Notes: generated by a model not told the origin, from the letters alone. 64,000 nucleotides of DNA from Halomonas sp. GFAJ-1 (GCA_002966495.1 CP016490.1:2232001-2296000); one strand, 5' to 3'. Positions 1 to 8,621 are shown, numbered from the stretch's first letter. Made by a program: numbers and translations.

Positions 1-1
1 T

Positions 2-193
2 TCTCAATATGTGGTGGATATTGAGGATCAAAATGCCTGGGTGCATAGCTATAGCTACGAAGATCGTCCCGCGGATGAGGTGGCCTCTGAGTGGATCAGT
101 GCCAATTTAAGCACTGTAGAGACTTGGCTGGAGGGGGTCATGGCGAAAAATGGTCAGCCGGCAATAGAGGCAGTGCGCGCCAATTACCAGTAA
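2..193 (+). CDS. C-terminal end of an ABC transporter substrate-binding protein, betaine/carnitine type (partial)
   Basis: Only the last 63 or so codons are inside the window; the frame is open to the left edge, so the gene starts outside it. The tail reads DEVASEWISANLSTVETWLE, which resembles the end of OpuAC-family periplasmic proteins that bind glycine betaine, choline or carnitine. The GTG at 11 is not a real start. The gene converges on a minus-strand cluster that turns carnitine into glycine betaine. In Pseudomonas the carnitine-binding protein CaiX is encoded beside the same enzymes, so a CaiX-like role is possible. Family call is likely; the ligand is inferred. Confidence 0.6.
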   Translation, partial: SQYVVDIEDQNAWVHSYSYEDRPADEVASEWISANLSTVETWLEGVMAKNGQPAIEAVRANYQ

Positions 194-200
194 CTGAGCG

Positions 201-1019
201 TTAATGCTCTAATCGTTGGTTGAGCGCCTGGCAAAAATCTTGCCAGGCGCTTTGCATTTCTGGCAGCAGGGCATGGGCATGTAAGGCGGCGTGCACCATC
301 GTGCTGGCGCTGCGATACCCTACCTGCACACCGTTACGGCGCCAGGCAGCAACGGCTTGTTCAAGTGGAGCGGTTAATGGGTCGTGCTCAACGCTAAGCA
401 CTTCCAGCTGCGCTTTGGGTGGGAGTGCATCGATCTGAGTGTTCAACCCCGGGCAGAAAGAAAGCAGTGATAAGACATCGTTACGGCTAAGCAGCGGGGC
501 ATCAGGACCCAGCGTTTGTGGGTTAAGCGGGCCAACCGGCGGATAAATAAGCCCTAGCGGAACGCTATGCGTTAGCCGCGTTAACACGTCCAGCGCCAAG
601 CGCCCGCCTGCGCTATCACCAACGATGGCAGCAGGCGTTATCACGCGGGTGGCGCTTAAGCACTCCCCCAGCATGTCGCTGTAGTCCGCTTCAGGCGCTA
701 AGCAATAGTCGAGACTGACAACGTGGCGCGAGAGTCGGTCAGCTAGGCTTGCCGCAATACCATGGTGGCTGTGGACGGATCCCAGCGTAAACCCCCCGCC
801 GTGAATATACATAATGCGACCCGGCTTGGCGGAGGCAGGAATAAAATGCCGAAGTACGCTGCCTTCCCAAGGCTCGTCGGTAATGCGCATGCCGGCTGGG
901 TTAGGTGGGGCAAATGTTTGGCACAGCTGGTCGTAGCGCTGGCGCGCCTCTGCGGGCGTACTACGCGTGACGTTAGCTAAGCCTCGCTCAAAGCGGGTGA
1001 TAAAGGTGTCGATATTCAT
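201..1019 (-). CDS. alpha/beta hydrolase of the HSL type, possible short-chain acylcarnitine hydrolase
   Basis: A 272-residue cytosolic hydrolase with no signal peptide. The oxyanion-hole motif HGGG (around residue 73) and nucleophile motif GDSAGG (around residue 134) place it in the hormone-sensitive-lipase / acetyl-hydrolase group. A late Asp (VEHDPLT) and His (MVHAALH) can complete the triad. It is the last gene of the minus-strand carnitine cluster. In Pseudomonas aeruginosa a lipolytic enzyme encoded beside cdhB (HocS, PA5384) hydrolyses short-chain acylcarnitines to carnitine. The same role is inferred here from context; the family assignment is firm, the substrate is not. Confidence 0.7.
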   Translation of the reverse strand: MNIDTFITRFERGLANVTRSTPAEARQRYDQLCQTFAPPNPAGMRITDEPWEGSVLRHFIPASAKPGRIMYIHGGGFTLGSVHSHHGIAASLADRLSRHVVSLDYCLAPEADYSDMLGECLSATRVITPAAIVGDSAGGRLALDVLTRLTHSVPLGLIYPPVGPLNPQTLGPDAPLLSRNDVLSLLSFCPGLNTQIDALPPKAQLEVLSVEHDPLTAPLEQAVAAWRRNGVQVGYRSASTMVHAALHAHALLPEMQSAWQDFCQALNQRLEH

Positions 1020-1072
1020 AGCGATACTCGTTATTCACGGCTGCTTTCGTTAACCTCCCGAGGCTTATTGAG

Positions 1073-1101
1073 CACTAGGCGTCAACGAGAGACGCCTAGT
1101 G
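1073..1101 (-). terminator. hairpin between transporter and hydrolase genes
   Basis: An 11-bp perfect inverted repeat (CACTAGGCGTC / GACGCCTAGTG) with a 7-base loop lies just downstream of the BCCT transporter stop and 54 bases before the hydrolase start. No clear T-run follows on the minus strand, so it may be a weak terminator, an attenuator or an RNA-stabilising hairpin. Confidence 0.45.
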
Positions 1102-1118
1102 TCATCGTGTGCCTTAGC

Positions 1119-2804
1119 TCAACGTTTCTTACGGCCTGTATTAAGCGACTCGCGGAACAGCGAAAGCAGTACGCCGGCTGTCATTACCAGCACCACCACG
1201 CTCAGCGGTAGAGCAGCTGCAATCAGCGCTGTTTGCAGTGCGCTTAGACCGCCTGCCACCAGCAGCACCGCCGCGACTAAGCCAATCACTACGCCCCAGA
1301 AAACGCGAAAGCGTATGGGCGGCTCGTTATCGCCTAGCGACAAAATAGTGGTGAGCACTAACGTCCCTGAGTCTGAAGAGGTAACAAACCAGCTCATTAG
1401 CAGAAAGACCATGAGGGCTGAGAGAATCCACCCAAAGGTACCGCTACCCACAATCCCATCCGCCGTGGCAAACAGTGCAGCCGGTAGGTTCCAGGCGTTT
1501 ACTAGCTCTATAATGCCAGCGCTGCCCGGTCCGCCCGTGGCATAAAGCTCCTGGTGCATGGCGTTGCCCCCGAAGATGATCAGCCAAACAAAGATGATCA
1601 GGGTAGGCACTAACAGAACGCCCAGTACAAACTCGCGCAATGTACGGCCCTTGGAAATGCGGGCAATGAAAAGGCCCACAAAGGGAGCCCAGGCGAGCCA
1701 CCAGCCCCAGTAGAAGATTGTCCAGCCCTGTTGCCAGGCGGCGTCTCCCTCCTCATCGGCGTACCAAAGCCCCATGGGAATGAAGTTGATGGCGTAGTCG
1801 AGTAACGTCTCGCCGAAGGTCATGATGAGCCACAGCGTGGGGCCTGCAATGAGGAAAATGCCGACGACAATCAGGGATACCCAAATATTCAACTCTGAAA
1901 TAAGACGAATACCGCCACGTACGCCGGATACAGCGGAAAGTATTGAGATAACTGAAATGCCAGCAATCAGCATCAGCTGAGTAGTTAGCCCAGGGTCAAC
2001 CCCCACGAGCCGCTCTAACCCAACGGCCATTTGGCTAACCCCAAGGCCCAGAGATGTTGCCACACCAAATACGCAGCCCAGTACGCCCAGGATATCGAAG
2101 AGATGACCAATAGGGCCAAAAATGCGTTCACCTATAAACGGATAAAGCGCCGAGCGCAGTGCGAGTGGCAAGCCTTTTCGGTAAGCAAAATAAGCCAGTG
2201 ACATACCCACGATGACATAGATGGCCCAGCCGTGAAGCCCCCAGTGAAAAAGGGTCACGCGTAGCGCATCGATAGCACGTTCGTGCCCAATCGCGGTAGC
2301 ACCCGCCATATCTGCATGAGGGTTGTTGGGATAGCCAAAGGCGCCGGTATCGTCGAGATAGAAGACGGGTTCTGCGACGCCGAAAAACAGAATGCCAATG
2401 CCAATGCCGGCAGACAGCAACATCGCAAACCACGCAAAATTGCTGAACTCCGGGCGGCTATCGTCAGCGCCAAGCCTTACGCTGCCGAAGCGACTAAAGA
2501 TGATAAAGGCACAGACGGCGAGTAGCAGCATGACGGTTACGAGGTAGTAGCCGCTGAAGGTGCTCTCAATCCAGGCGCGTGTGGTACCAAAGACGCCGCT
2601 CGCGGTCTCTGAACCAAACCCAGTGAAAAGTACAAAAAGCAGCACAAGCGCGCTCGCGGTTAGCGTCATGCCCTTGTGCATGCCTTGGAAAAAGCCGCCT
2701 TGCGCCAGCTCAGTCACCATGTAGTCAGTGCTGAGCTCGGCCTTTGGTGAATTGTTATGAGGCGGCGTGGGTCGATGAGGGGGGGTTGGCGTAGCGATAT
2801 TCAT
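1119..2804 (-). CDS. BCCT-family betaine/carnitine/choline transporter
   Basis: A 561-residue inner-membrane carrier with about twelve hydrophobic segments. The family core motif is present as WGWWLAWAPFVGLFIARISK (around residue 370), together with the glycine-rich stretch SAGIGIGILFFGVAEP. These are signatures of BCCT carriers, which import glycine betaine, carnitine or choline with Na+ or H+. A strong AGGAGGAC precedes the ATG. Its position between the thioesterase and the hydrolase of a carnitine-degradation cluster suggests carnitine, or export/import of the product betaine. The N-terminal tail is proline-rich; no long C-terminal osmosensory domain is seen, which argues against a BetP-like osmosensor. 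Confidence 0.85.
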   Translation of the reverse strand: MNIATPTPPHRPTPPHNNSPKAELSTDYMVTELAQGGFFQGMHKGMTLTASALVLLFVLFTGFGSETASGVFGTTRAWIESTFSGYYLVTVMLLLAVCAFIIFSRFGSVRLGADDSRPEFSNFAWFAMLLSAGIGIGILFFGVAEPVFYLDDTGAFGYPNNPHADMAGATAIGHERAIDALRVTLFHWGLHGWAIYVIVGMSLAYFAYRKGLPLALRSALYPFIGERIFGPIGHLFDILGVLGCVFGVATSLGLGVSQMAVGLERLVGVDPGLTTQLMLIAGISVISILSAVSGVRGGIRLISELNIWVSLIVVGIFLIAGPTLWLIMTFGETLLDYAINFIPMGLWYADEEGDAAWQQGWTIFYWGWWLAWAPFVGLFIARISKGRTLREFVLGVLLVPTLIIFVWLIIFGGNAMHQELYATGGPGSAGIIELVNAWNLPAALFATADGIVGSGTFGWILSALMVFLLMSWFVTSSDSGTLVLTTILSLGDNEPPIRFRVFWGVVIGLVAAVLLVAGGLSALQTALIAAALPLSVVVLVMTAGVLLSLFRESLNTGRKKR

Positions 2805-2841
2805 GTCCTCCTGGGCCGGGCGTCGGGCCGGCAGTCCCGAT

Positions 2842-2867
2842 GAACCGCCCGTATTGGCGGACGGTTC
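2842..2867. other. intercistronic hairpin between cdhB and the BCCT gene
   Basis: GAACCG (2842-2847) and CGGTTC (2862-2867) pair and the stem continues inward after one mismatch. A T-rich tract follows on the plus strand (TTATTGTTTTT), but no plus-strand gene ends here. It may separate the cdhCAB transcript from the transporter or stabilise one of the two parts. Confidence 0.35.
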
Positions 2868-2885
2868 TTATTGTTTTTCGTGTTG

Positions 2886-3341
2886 TTATCGCCGTATAGC
2901 GATGATTCGGCTAGCCTGTGACGGCCAAGCCGAGGGCGCCGCTAGGGGCAGCGCATCAATGGCTTGCTCAACGGATAGGGGGAAGGGGGCAGGGCGGCCG
3001 GTATCACTGTCGATGCCCATTAGCATCTGCTCGCTGGTCGCTAACAGGCTGCCTTCCTCGTCATGCAGCTTGAAGAAAATATGCAGCCGTTTAGTGTCGC
3101 GATCCAGCAGCGTCAGTTCTACGCTGAGTGGCTGCCCTTCGTGAGCCTCGCGGCGATAGCAGAGGTGTGTTTCAAGGGTATAGAGGGTGTAGCCGTGGCG
3201 CGCACGGCCTGGTTCGTCTAGGCCGACGTGCTCCATTAACGCCTCGACCGCCAGCGAGAAGACCCGAGCGTATTCGGCATCGTTCATATGTCCGTTGTAG
3301 TCGACCCAGTTTGAAGCCACACGGCTCTCTAAAATGACCAT
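2886..3341 (-). CDS. cdhB: betainyl-CoA thioesterase
   Basis: A hot-dog-fold thioesterase of 151 residues. The motif SNWVDYNGHMNDAEYARVF near the N-terminus is typical of 4-hydroxybenzoyl-CoA thioesterase-like proteins. The ATG at 3341 overlaps the cdhA stop by one base (TAATG), so I prefer it to the longer frame starting at 3377. In carnitine catabolism the CdhB protein releases glycine betaine from betainyl-CoA. Order and overlap with cdhA and cdhC support that role directly. Cytosolic. Confidence 0.85.
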   Translation of the reverse strand: MVILESRVASNWVDYNGHMNDAEYARVFSLAVEALMEHVGLDEPGRARHGYTLYTLETHLCYRREAHEGQPLSVELTLLDRDTKRLHIFFKLHDEEGSLLATSEQMLMGIDSDTGRPAPFPLSVEQAIDALPLAAPSAWPSQASRIIAIRR

Positions 3342-4297
3342 TAGATACGTCCTTCCAAGCCCTCGGCTTCGGGCCAATACTTTTGTACCAAGCCCAGCAG
3401 CTCCACCAAAAAGTCATCGCGGCGGCGGTCAAGCTCAGCCACTGGACGCCCCGCAGCTTGGTGCTCACAGCCCTCCACCACACGGTCGATCAGCTCATCG
3501 GTGAGTTCCGGGGCTTCCAGTTTTGTCCAAGGGAGTTTTAGCGCTGGGCCAAACTGCTCCAGCATGTGGCGCATGCCCTGTTCGCCACCTGCCAAATGGA
3601 AGGTGAGGAAGGTGCCCATCAACGACCAGCGCAGACCGCAGCCGTAAACTACTGCGGCATCGATCTCTTCGGTCGTTGCCACTCCATCATTGACTAAGTG
3701 CAGCGCTTCACGCCAGAGTGCTTCCATCAGGCGATCGGCAATGTGCCCTTCAATCTCTCGGCGCACAACCAGAGGGCGCATAGCAAGCGCCTGGTAAAGC
3801 GTGCGGGCGCGCTCTAGTTGGTTAGATGCGGTCGCTTCACCGCCCACCAGTTCCACAAGCGGCAATAGATAAACTGGATTAAAGGGGTGCGCAACGATCA
3901 CGCGCCCCGGCGCCCGTGTACAGGCCTGCTGCAAGTCGCTGGGCTTGAAGCCGGATGTAGAGGAACCGATCAGCACCTCTGGCGCGCTAGCCGCATCCAA
4001 CGCAGCCAGAATCTTACGCTTGAGATCCAAACGCTCTGGCACGTTTTCTTGGATCAGATCAGCACCTTCCACCGCTGCTTCTAAGCTGTCTACAAAGCGC
4101 AGCCGCGTTGGGCTGGCGTCTTTAGCGAGACCATGCTTTTCCAGCGCTGCCCAGGCATTGTCAACGAAAGCGCGGGTACGCTGTGGTGCATCGGGGTCTG
4201 GGTCGAAGGCCACAACATCCCAGCCGTTTGCGAGCGCCCGTGCAATCCAGCCGTTGCCGATAACGCCCGTGCCGATAACCGTGAGCTGTTGGCTCAT
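3341..4297 (-). CDS. cdhA: L-carnitine dehydrogenase
   Basis: A 318-residue NAD-dependent dehydrogenase of the 3-hydroxyacyl-CoA dehydrogenase superfamily. The N-terminal Rossmann motif is GTGVIGNGWIARALANGWDV, followed by an acidic residue at the end of strand 2 (VAFDPD), as expected for NAD. A second motif, IVAHPFNPVYLLPLVELV, is the family substrate/catalytic block. It oxidises carnitine to 3-dehydrocarnitine. It starts inside the end of cdhC (4-base ATGA-type overlap) and its stop overlaps cdhB, so the three enzymes are translationally coupled. No fused thioesterase domain is present, unlike some rhizobial versions. Confidence 0.9.
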   Translation of the reverse strand: MSQQLTVIGTGVIGNGWIARALANGWDVVAFDPDPDAPQRTRAFVDNAWAALEKHGLAKDASPTRLRFVDSLEAAVEGADLIQENVPERLDLKRKILAALDAASAPEVLIGSSTSGFKPSDLQQACTRAPGRVIVAHPFNPVYLLPLVELVGGEATASNQLERARTLYQALAMRPLVVRREIEGHIADRLMEALWREALHLVNDGVATTEEIDAAVVYGCGLRWSLMGTFLTFHLAGGEQGMRHMLEQFGPALKLPWTKLEAPELTDELIDRVVEGCEHQAAGRPVAELDRRRDDFLVELLGLVQKYWPEAEGLEGRI

Positions 4298-5214
4298 GAT
4301 TGACCTCCATTAGCCTGACCTTCAATACCACCGGTATGCGGGTTACGTAGTTTGAGGTGCGCGCGCGTTTCAGCGGGTGTCATCACGCGGGCGCCCAGGT
4401 TCTCAATCAACGTAGCTGCGTGCTCTACCAGCTGGGCGTTGGTGGCTAGGGTGCCTTTTTTTAGGTAGAGGTTATCTTCCAGGCCAACGCGGGCATGGCC
4501 GCCTAGCAGCACGGCTTGGGCTGCCATGGGCATTTGATGACGACCGATACCGAAGGCGGCCCACTGGGCGTTTTCTGGCAGCTTATTGCGCATGGCTAAC
4601 ATGGTTTCAGGATCGGCCTCAGCGCCCCAGGGAATACCCAAGCAGAGCTGATAAAGAGGATCGCCTTCAATCAATCCCTCTTTCTGCAGTTGCCGGGCAA
4701 ACCACACGTGGCCCAGGTCAAAACACTCAAGCTCCGGTTTAACGCCCGCAGCTTGTACCAAGCGGGCGTGTTCGCGAAGCCAGTCAGCGGGGTTTACGTA
4801 GACCATATCGCCAAAATTGAGGCTGCCGCAGTCGAGCGTACACAGTTCGGGCAGTAGTTCACCGACCGGCTCATGGCGCTGAGCCGGTGTTTGAATGTCC
4901 GTGCCGGGGCCACCACGGGTGGGGTCATTAGCGTCAGGAATCCAGTCGCCGCCACCGCCTGCGGTGATGTTCATAACGATATCCACGTCGGCTTCGCGCA
5001 CACGCTCCATCACTTCGCGAAAGTGATCTAGCGAGTGGCTGATGCCACCCGTTTCTGGGTCGCGCACATGAATATGCGCTATGCTAGCCCCGGCTTTCGC
5101 GGCGGCAATGCAGTCATCGGCTATTTGCTTCGGCGTGATGGGTACGTGTTGGCTTTTTGTTGTCGTGTCGCCAGCGCCAGTGACTGCACAGGTTAAAATC
5201 ACGTTTCTATTCAC
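4294..5214 (-). CDS. cdhC: 3-dehydrocarnitine:acetyl-CoA betainyltransferase (BKACE family)
   Basis: A 306-residue member of the BKACE (beta-keto acid cleavage enzyme, DUF849) family. The zinc site shows as the HIHVRD motif near residue 48 and later histidines; a glycine-rich stretch (NITAGGGGDW) follows. In carnitine breakdown it exchanges acetyl-CoA with 3-dehydrocarnitine to give betainyl-CoA and acetoacetate. It is the first gene of the cdhC-cdhA-cdhB run. The start is a GTG with AAGGAG seven bases upstream. Other BKACE substrates exist, but the neighbours cdhA and cdhB make the carnitine substrate the best reading. Confidence 0.9.
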   Translation of the reverse strand: MNRNVILTCAVTGAGDTTTKSQHVPITPKQIADDCIAAAKAGASIAHIHVRDPETGGISHSLDHFREVMERVREADVDIVMNITAGGGGDWIPDANDPTRGGPGTDIQTPAQRHEPVGELLPELCTLDCGSLNFGDMVYVNPADWLREHARLVQAAGVKPELECFDLGHVWFARQLQKEGLIEGDPLYQLCLGIPWGAEADPETMLAMRNKLPENAQWAAFGIGRHQMPMAAQAVLLGGHARVGLEDNLYLKKGTLATNAQLVEHAATLIENLGARVMTPAETRAHLKLRNPHTGGIEGQANGGQS

Positions 5215-5534
5215 TTGCTGCTCCTTTTAGGGCTAAGGGTTTGGCCCTATTGTGGCAACAAGTGCTGACTCTGAGTGTGCGCTAAGCGACGCAAAGAAAT
5301 TGCAAGGCGACATAAGTGGCTCGACTTAGTTACTGATCTCGGGTTCAGAAGGTACGAGGTGCGTAGCTGCATTATTTGCAAAAAGAAATGCCGCCCCTAG
5401 CATAGGCTAGCAGGGCGGCGCTGAGTGTAGACCTTAAAACGTACGTTTAGACCAGTGGTAGGCGATGGCAAGCTAAAAGAATAGTGTTGTTCACTATACT
5501 ATTAGTAAATCGGTCGTTTTAATTAACCTTTGAC
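5215..5534. other. intergenic region: carnitine operon promoter area and upstream gene's terminator
   Basis: About 320 bases without a gene. The left part should hold the promoter of the minus-strand cdh operon, but I could not pick confident -35/-10 boxes. The right part holds a terminator hairpin (listed separately) for the amide hydrolase gene. No transcriptional regulator gene such as cdhR is present beside the operon. Confidence 0.5.
5377..5419 (-). terminator. rho-independent terminator of the Ntn amide hydrolase gene
   Basis: On the minus strand GCCGCCC pairs with GGGCGGC (5413-5419 with 5390-5396), extended by an inner CTAGC/GCTAG pair, and the stem is followed by ATTTCTTTTT. It lies about 115 bases past the stop at 5535. 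Confidence 0.75.
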
Positions 5535-6689
5535 TCAGTTAGCGAGAGCGGCTGTCGCGTTATGCATGTCACTATGAAGATCACTGAGTGACACATGCTT
5601 GATCTCTTCAATATCGGTCAGTTCTGTAAGGTCAATACTCATATAGTTAAGACTGTCATATGTGCGAACGTAGAGCTTCCTCTGCGCCAAATCAGTAAGC
5701 GTGACCCATGACGTATACTCTGAAGTATAGACGCGGTTGTCATGCACACCCGGTGCCGTAATGTTGGCGATACCGTCTTTAAAACGGTTATCTATTGTGA
5801 TGCCTCGGGGGCGGTCAAAGTTATTCATTATTTGCGACAGCGTTGTGATAGCTCTCTCGGGGGTTTCTGCTTTTTCAGCGAAGTTTGCATAGTAAAAAGC
5901 ACGCACAAACCTGCCAACTGAGGTGTTAGAAGAAGGTAGTGCGGCTGTTGCTATACCTGAATCTGGTTGCTCTAAACGAACACCTTGGGCGTCAAGGCGT
6001 GAGTGGTCAATATTGCTTAAGTGAGTGTAGTTATTCATGTTTGTCATGTGCCAGGAGAACTCTGGGCCATTCGTCATAACACCTAAAGGGTTATCAATGA
6101 TGTTTTTTTCACCATTAAAGAACTCAATAACCGCCGACTCTCCGCTAGCATCATGAATAACATAGTGAAACGGCGTACTGAGCAGGTGTCCGGGAAGTAA
6201 CGACGTTACCATAGTCGGCTGCTCTGCTAGTGCATCTTTCACCGCTGAAACCGTATCAAACTGTGACAGAGCCCAGGCACCGAGATCTATGGCCGCTAGT
6301 ACCGCTTGGGTGTTATCCACCATGTCGGTTGGGCCTTCTGCACTTGGGAACGCCAGAAGGCTGAACGTTAAACCCTTGTCGTTGAGACCCTCAACCACTT
6401 TAACATCACCGGATATTGGGTCGGGCACGCCGATAGAGACAAAAGCGTTTTGCCCTGTAAAATCAAGCGCATGGTGTTTATCTGCTTGTGAGCCGTACGT
6501 AGCGCCCTGTGGGAAGTACGATACCTTATAAGGAAGCTCCATAGGCAGCTCCAATGTCCGCCCAGCATAGGCGTTGTTGTGAGCATCACTGTAGAGTAGT
6601 GATGTGCACGCCAGGAGTGCGGGCGCTATCAACAACCCTGATACAGCCACCGTTAGCGCAGATAGTGTCGATTTTTTACGTTGGGACAT
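5535..6689 (-). CDS. exported linear amide C-N hydrolase (choloylglycine hydrolase / penicillin V acylase family)
   Basis: A 384-residue Ntn hydrolase. The chosen ATG at 6689 has AAGGA upstream and begins MSQRKKS; the longer frame from 6728 lacks this. A hydrophobic signal segment (residues 9-27) ends in LLAC, and Cys28 starts the family motif CTSLLYSD...AGRTLEL, so Cys28 should be the N-terminal nucleophile after signal cleavage. The later family blocks (VVEGLNDKGLTFSLLAFP, LGVMTNGPEFSWHM) are present. Relatives cleave bile-salt conjugates, penicillin V or N-acyl homoserine lactones. It follows gadB on the same strand. Oddity: LLAC is also an acceptable lipobox, so export fate is ambiguous. 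Substrate unknown. Confidence 0.85.
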   Translation of the reverse strand: MSQRKKSTLSALTVAVSGLLIAPALLACTSLLYSDAHNNAYAGRTLELPMELPYKVSYFPQGATYGSQADKHHALDFTGQNAFVSIGVPDPISGDVKVVEGLNDKGLTFSLLAFPSAEGPTDMVDNTQAVLAAIDLGAWALSQFDTVSAVKDALAEQPTMVTSLLPGHLLSTPFHYVIHDASGESAVIEFFNGEKNIIDNPLGVMTNGPEFSWHMTNMNNYTHLSNIDHSRLDAQGVRLEQPDSGIATAALPSSNTSVGRFVRAFYYANFAEKAETPERAITTLSQIMNNFDRPRGITIDNRFKDGIANITAPGVHDNRVYTSEYTSWVTLTDLAQRKLYVRTYDSLNYMSIDLTELTDIEEIKHVSLSDLHSDMHNATAALAN

Positions 6690-6756
6690 GTCGTGATCCT
6701 TGCAGAAAGGCATAGCCTTGAAACACACAATAGAGGGCAGCGTTTATTAGCGTTGT

Positions 6757-6792
6757 GAGTGGCAGCCTTCTGACTGTTTTACACTGCCACTC
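6757..6792 (-). other. hairpin between gadB and the amide hydrolase gene
   Basis: A 9-bp perfect inverted repeat GAGTGGCAG / CTGCCACTC with an 18-base loop lies in the 170-base gap. No T-run follows on the minus strand, so a processing or attenuating structure is as likely as a terminator. Confidence 0.35.
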
Positions 6793-6859
6793 CTGGCTTC
6801 CGCAGGCTATCAGATGCTCCAGCCAGCGCTCTGTGATTAGGCGCGAGCTACATATTTAA

Positions 6860-8257
6860 TCAACATTTGCTGGGCGCGACTTTGTACGCCGTTGCGGCAT
6901 GGGTATGTAGTTCGGGAGGCTTGCTGTTGCCACCGTACTCCTCTAACCACTTGCAGGCGTTGATGATATCGTTGGCTAACCCTTTGAGAACGTTCTTGTT
7001 TAGGTGTGGGCGTACGACGATGCGCAACGAGCGAACTTCTTCAGCGGCGGGTGGCATGGTGTAGGCGGATAGCACCCAGCCACGCTCGCGCACTTTGGCG
7101 GACACGTCGAACTCATTAAAATTGCTGTACTGCTCTTTAAGCGTAAGGGCGACCACAGGGATGCGTTGGGTCTCATTCATGATGGTGAAGTAGCCACTGT
7201 CTATCAGCAGGTCGCGCAGATACTGAGAGTTCTCGACCGTTTTGGTCATGATGCGCTGATAGCCATCAAACCCCAGTCGTATGAAGCCATAGTATTGCAA
7301 AGCGATCTGAACGGCATTGCGCGAGAAGTTAAGCGTTGCTGTAGGCATCTCCCCGCCCAGGTAGTTCACATAAAAAATTAGATCCTTATTAAAGACCTCT
7401 TTTTCACGGAATATCACCCATCCAAGACCAGGCGGTACAAGCCCAAATTTATGTCCAGAAGCATTGATGGACTTTACACGGGGAAGGCGGAAATCCCATT
7501 CATATTCCGGGTAACAGAAGGGGTTAACAAACCCACCTGAGGCGCCATCGATATGCATAGGAATAGAGATGCCCGTGCGCTTCTCATAGTCATCTAGCCA
7601 GTCATGAATTTCCTGAATATCATCATCTTCACCGGTGAAGGTCTGACCCGCAATCGCCACAACGCATATCGTATTTTCATCGACATACTCTTCAAGATGC
7701 TCGGCGGTCAGGCGGTAGTTGCCAGGTTTGAGGGGCACGATTCTTGGTTCAACGTCGAAATAGCGAAGGAATTTTTTCCACACAATTTGGACATTTCCGC
7801 CTGTGACCATATTCGGGCGTGTTGTGTCTTTACCAGCCTTTTCCCGGGCCTGTCGCCAGTTCCATTTATGAGCAAGCCCTGCAAGCATGCAGGCTTCGGA
7901 TGAGCCGACGGTAGCCGCGCCGTAGGGCTCAACATCCTGTGGGCCGTTCCACAGCGTATGCAGCCACTTCACCATTCGGCGTTCCATGTTGAACAGTTGT
8001 GGATACATATCGTGGTCGATATGGTTTTTAAGAATGTGTTCTTTGGCTAGCTCGACCTCTTCCGGCTCCATAAATGTTGTAACAAAGGATGACAGGTTCA
8101 TCTCCGGGCGAGCATCTGTCCATGCTTCACTGTTAACAATCGCTTTAGCAGCACGTGGATGAATACCTTGGCGTGGCATATGATCTTCAGGGACTTCCAT
8201 GTTAAACATATCCCAAGGCGACATTTTGCTTGATTCAGTATGGTTCTGATCACTCAT
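6860..8257 (-). CDS. gadB: glutamate decarboxylase (PLP-dependent)
   Basis: A 465-residue group-II PLP decarboxylase, the same length as E. coli GadA/GadB. The PLP lysine is K270 in SINASGHKFGLV; the substrate/cofactor blocks GAATVGSSEACMLAGLAHKW and HIDGASGGFVNPF are intact. The start at 8257 (MSDQNH) has GGAGAGAG upstream and is preferred to the ATG at 8272. The enzyme converts glutamate to GABA and consumes a cytosolic proton. It is divergent from an AspT-type antiporter that could exchange substrate and product, and is followed by an Ntn amide hydrolase. Regulation probably acts in the 360-base divergent region. Confidence 0.92.
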   Translation of the reverse strand: MSDQNHTESSKMSPWDMFNMEVPEDHMPRQGIHPRAAKAIVNSEAWTDARPEMNLSSFVTTFMEPEEVELAKEHILKNHIDHDMYPQLFNMERRMVKWLHTLWNGPQDVEPYGAATVGSSEACMLAGLAHKWNWRQAREKAGKDTTRPNMVTGGNVQIVWKKFLRYFDVEPRIVPLKPGNYRLTAEHLEEYVDENTICVVAIAGQTFTGEDDDIQEIHDWLDDYEKRTGISIPMHIDGASGGFVNPFCYPEYEWDFRLPRVKSINASGHKFGLVPPGLGWVIFREKEVFNKDLIFYVNYLGGEMPTATLNFSRNAVQIALQYYGFIRLGFDGYQRIMTKTVENSQYLRDLLIDSGYFTIMNETQRIPVVALTLKEQYSNFNEFDVSAKVRERGWVLSAYTMPPAAEEVRSLRIVVRPHLNKNVLKGLANDIINACKWLEEYGGNSKPPELHTHAATAYKVAPSKC

Positions 8258-8621
8258 TTCTGCTCTCTCCATGATGTCTTTCTGTAAAGATAAGCCTAAG
8301 GCTATCGAAATTTAAAGTTTTTTTATTCAAAAATAAATTATTATTTGGCTTCTCTTTGATGATTGTTTTAGCTTGCTATCTTTTTGGTAGGATTTTTTTA
8401 TCCTGAATGTAGGAAAGGAAATGATTTTTTTGTTATAAAAATTATTTTTCTTATAATCTGCGAGCGCTGCTATAGAGATGCTGCTTAAATTTTATTGCGT
8501 GGATCTGTAGCGTAGTTGTATTGTAAATAAAAACTAAATTAAGCATTGATGGCGATTTTTGACGACTAGCGTTAAATATGAGGTAACGTTAAATTAACGC
8601 TAGCAGGGAGCGAACAAGACG
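8258..8621. promoter_or_regulatory. divergent promoter region between gadB and the antiporter gene
   Basis: About 360 bases of AT-rich DNA with no ORF. It must carry the promoters of both divergent units. The 8280-8460 part is strongly A+T-rich, and the end next to the antiporter carries a long inverted repeat (listed separately). I could not assign -35/-10 boxes with confidence. Confidence 0.55.
8566..8603. promoter_or_regulatory. inverted repeat around a palindrome upstream of the antiporter gene
   Basis: CTAGCGTTAA (8566-8575) and TTAACGCTAG (8594-8603) form a 10-bp perfect inverted repeat, and TAACGTTA (8584-8591) is a perfect palindrome inside it. It ends 18 bases before the ATG, so it could be an operator for a dimeric regulator or a 5' UTR hairpin that controls access to the ribosome binding site. 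Confidence 0.5.
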
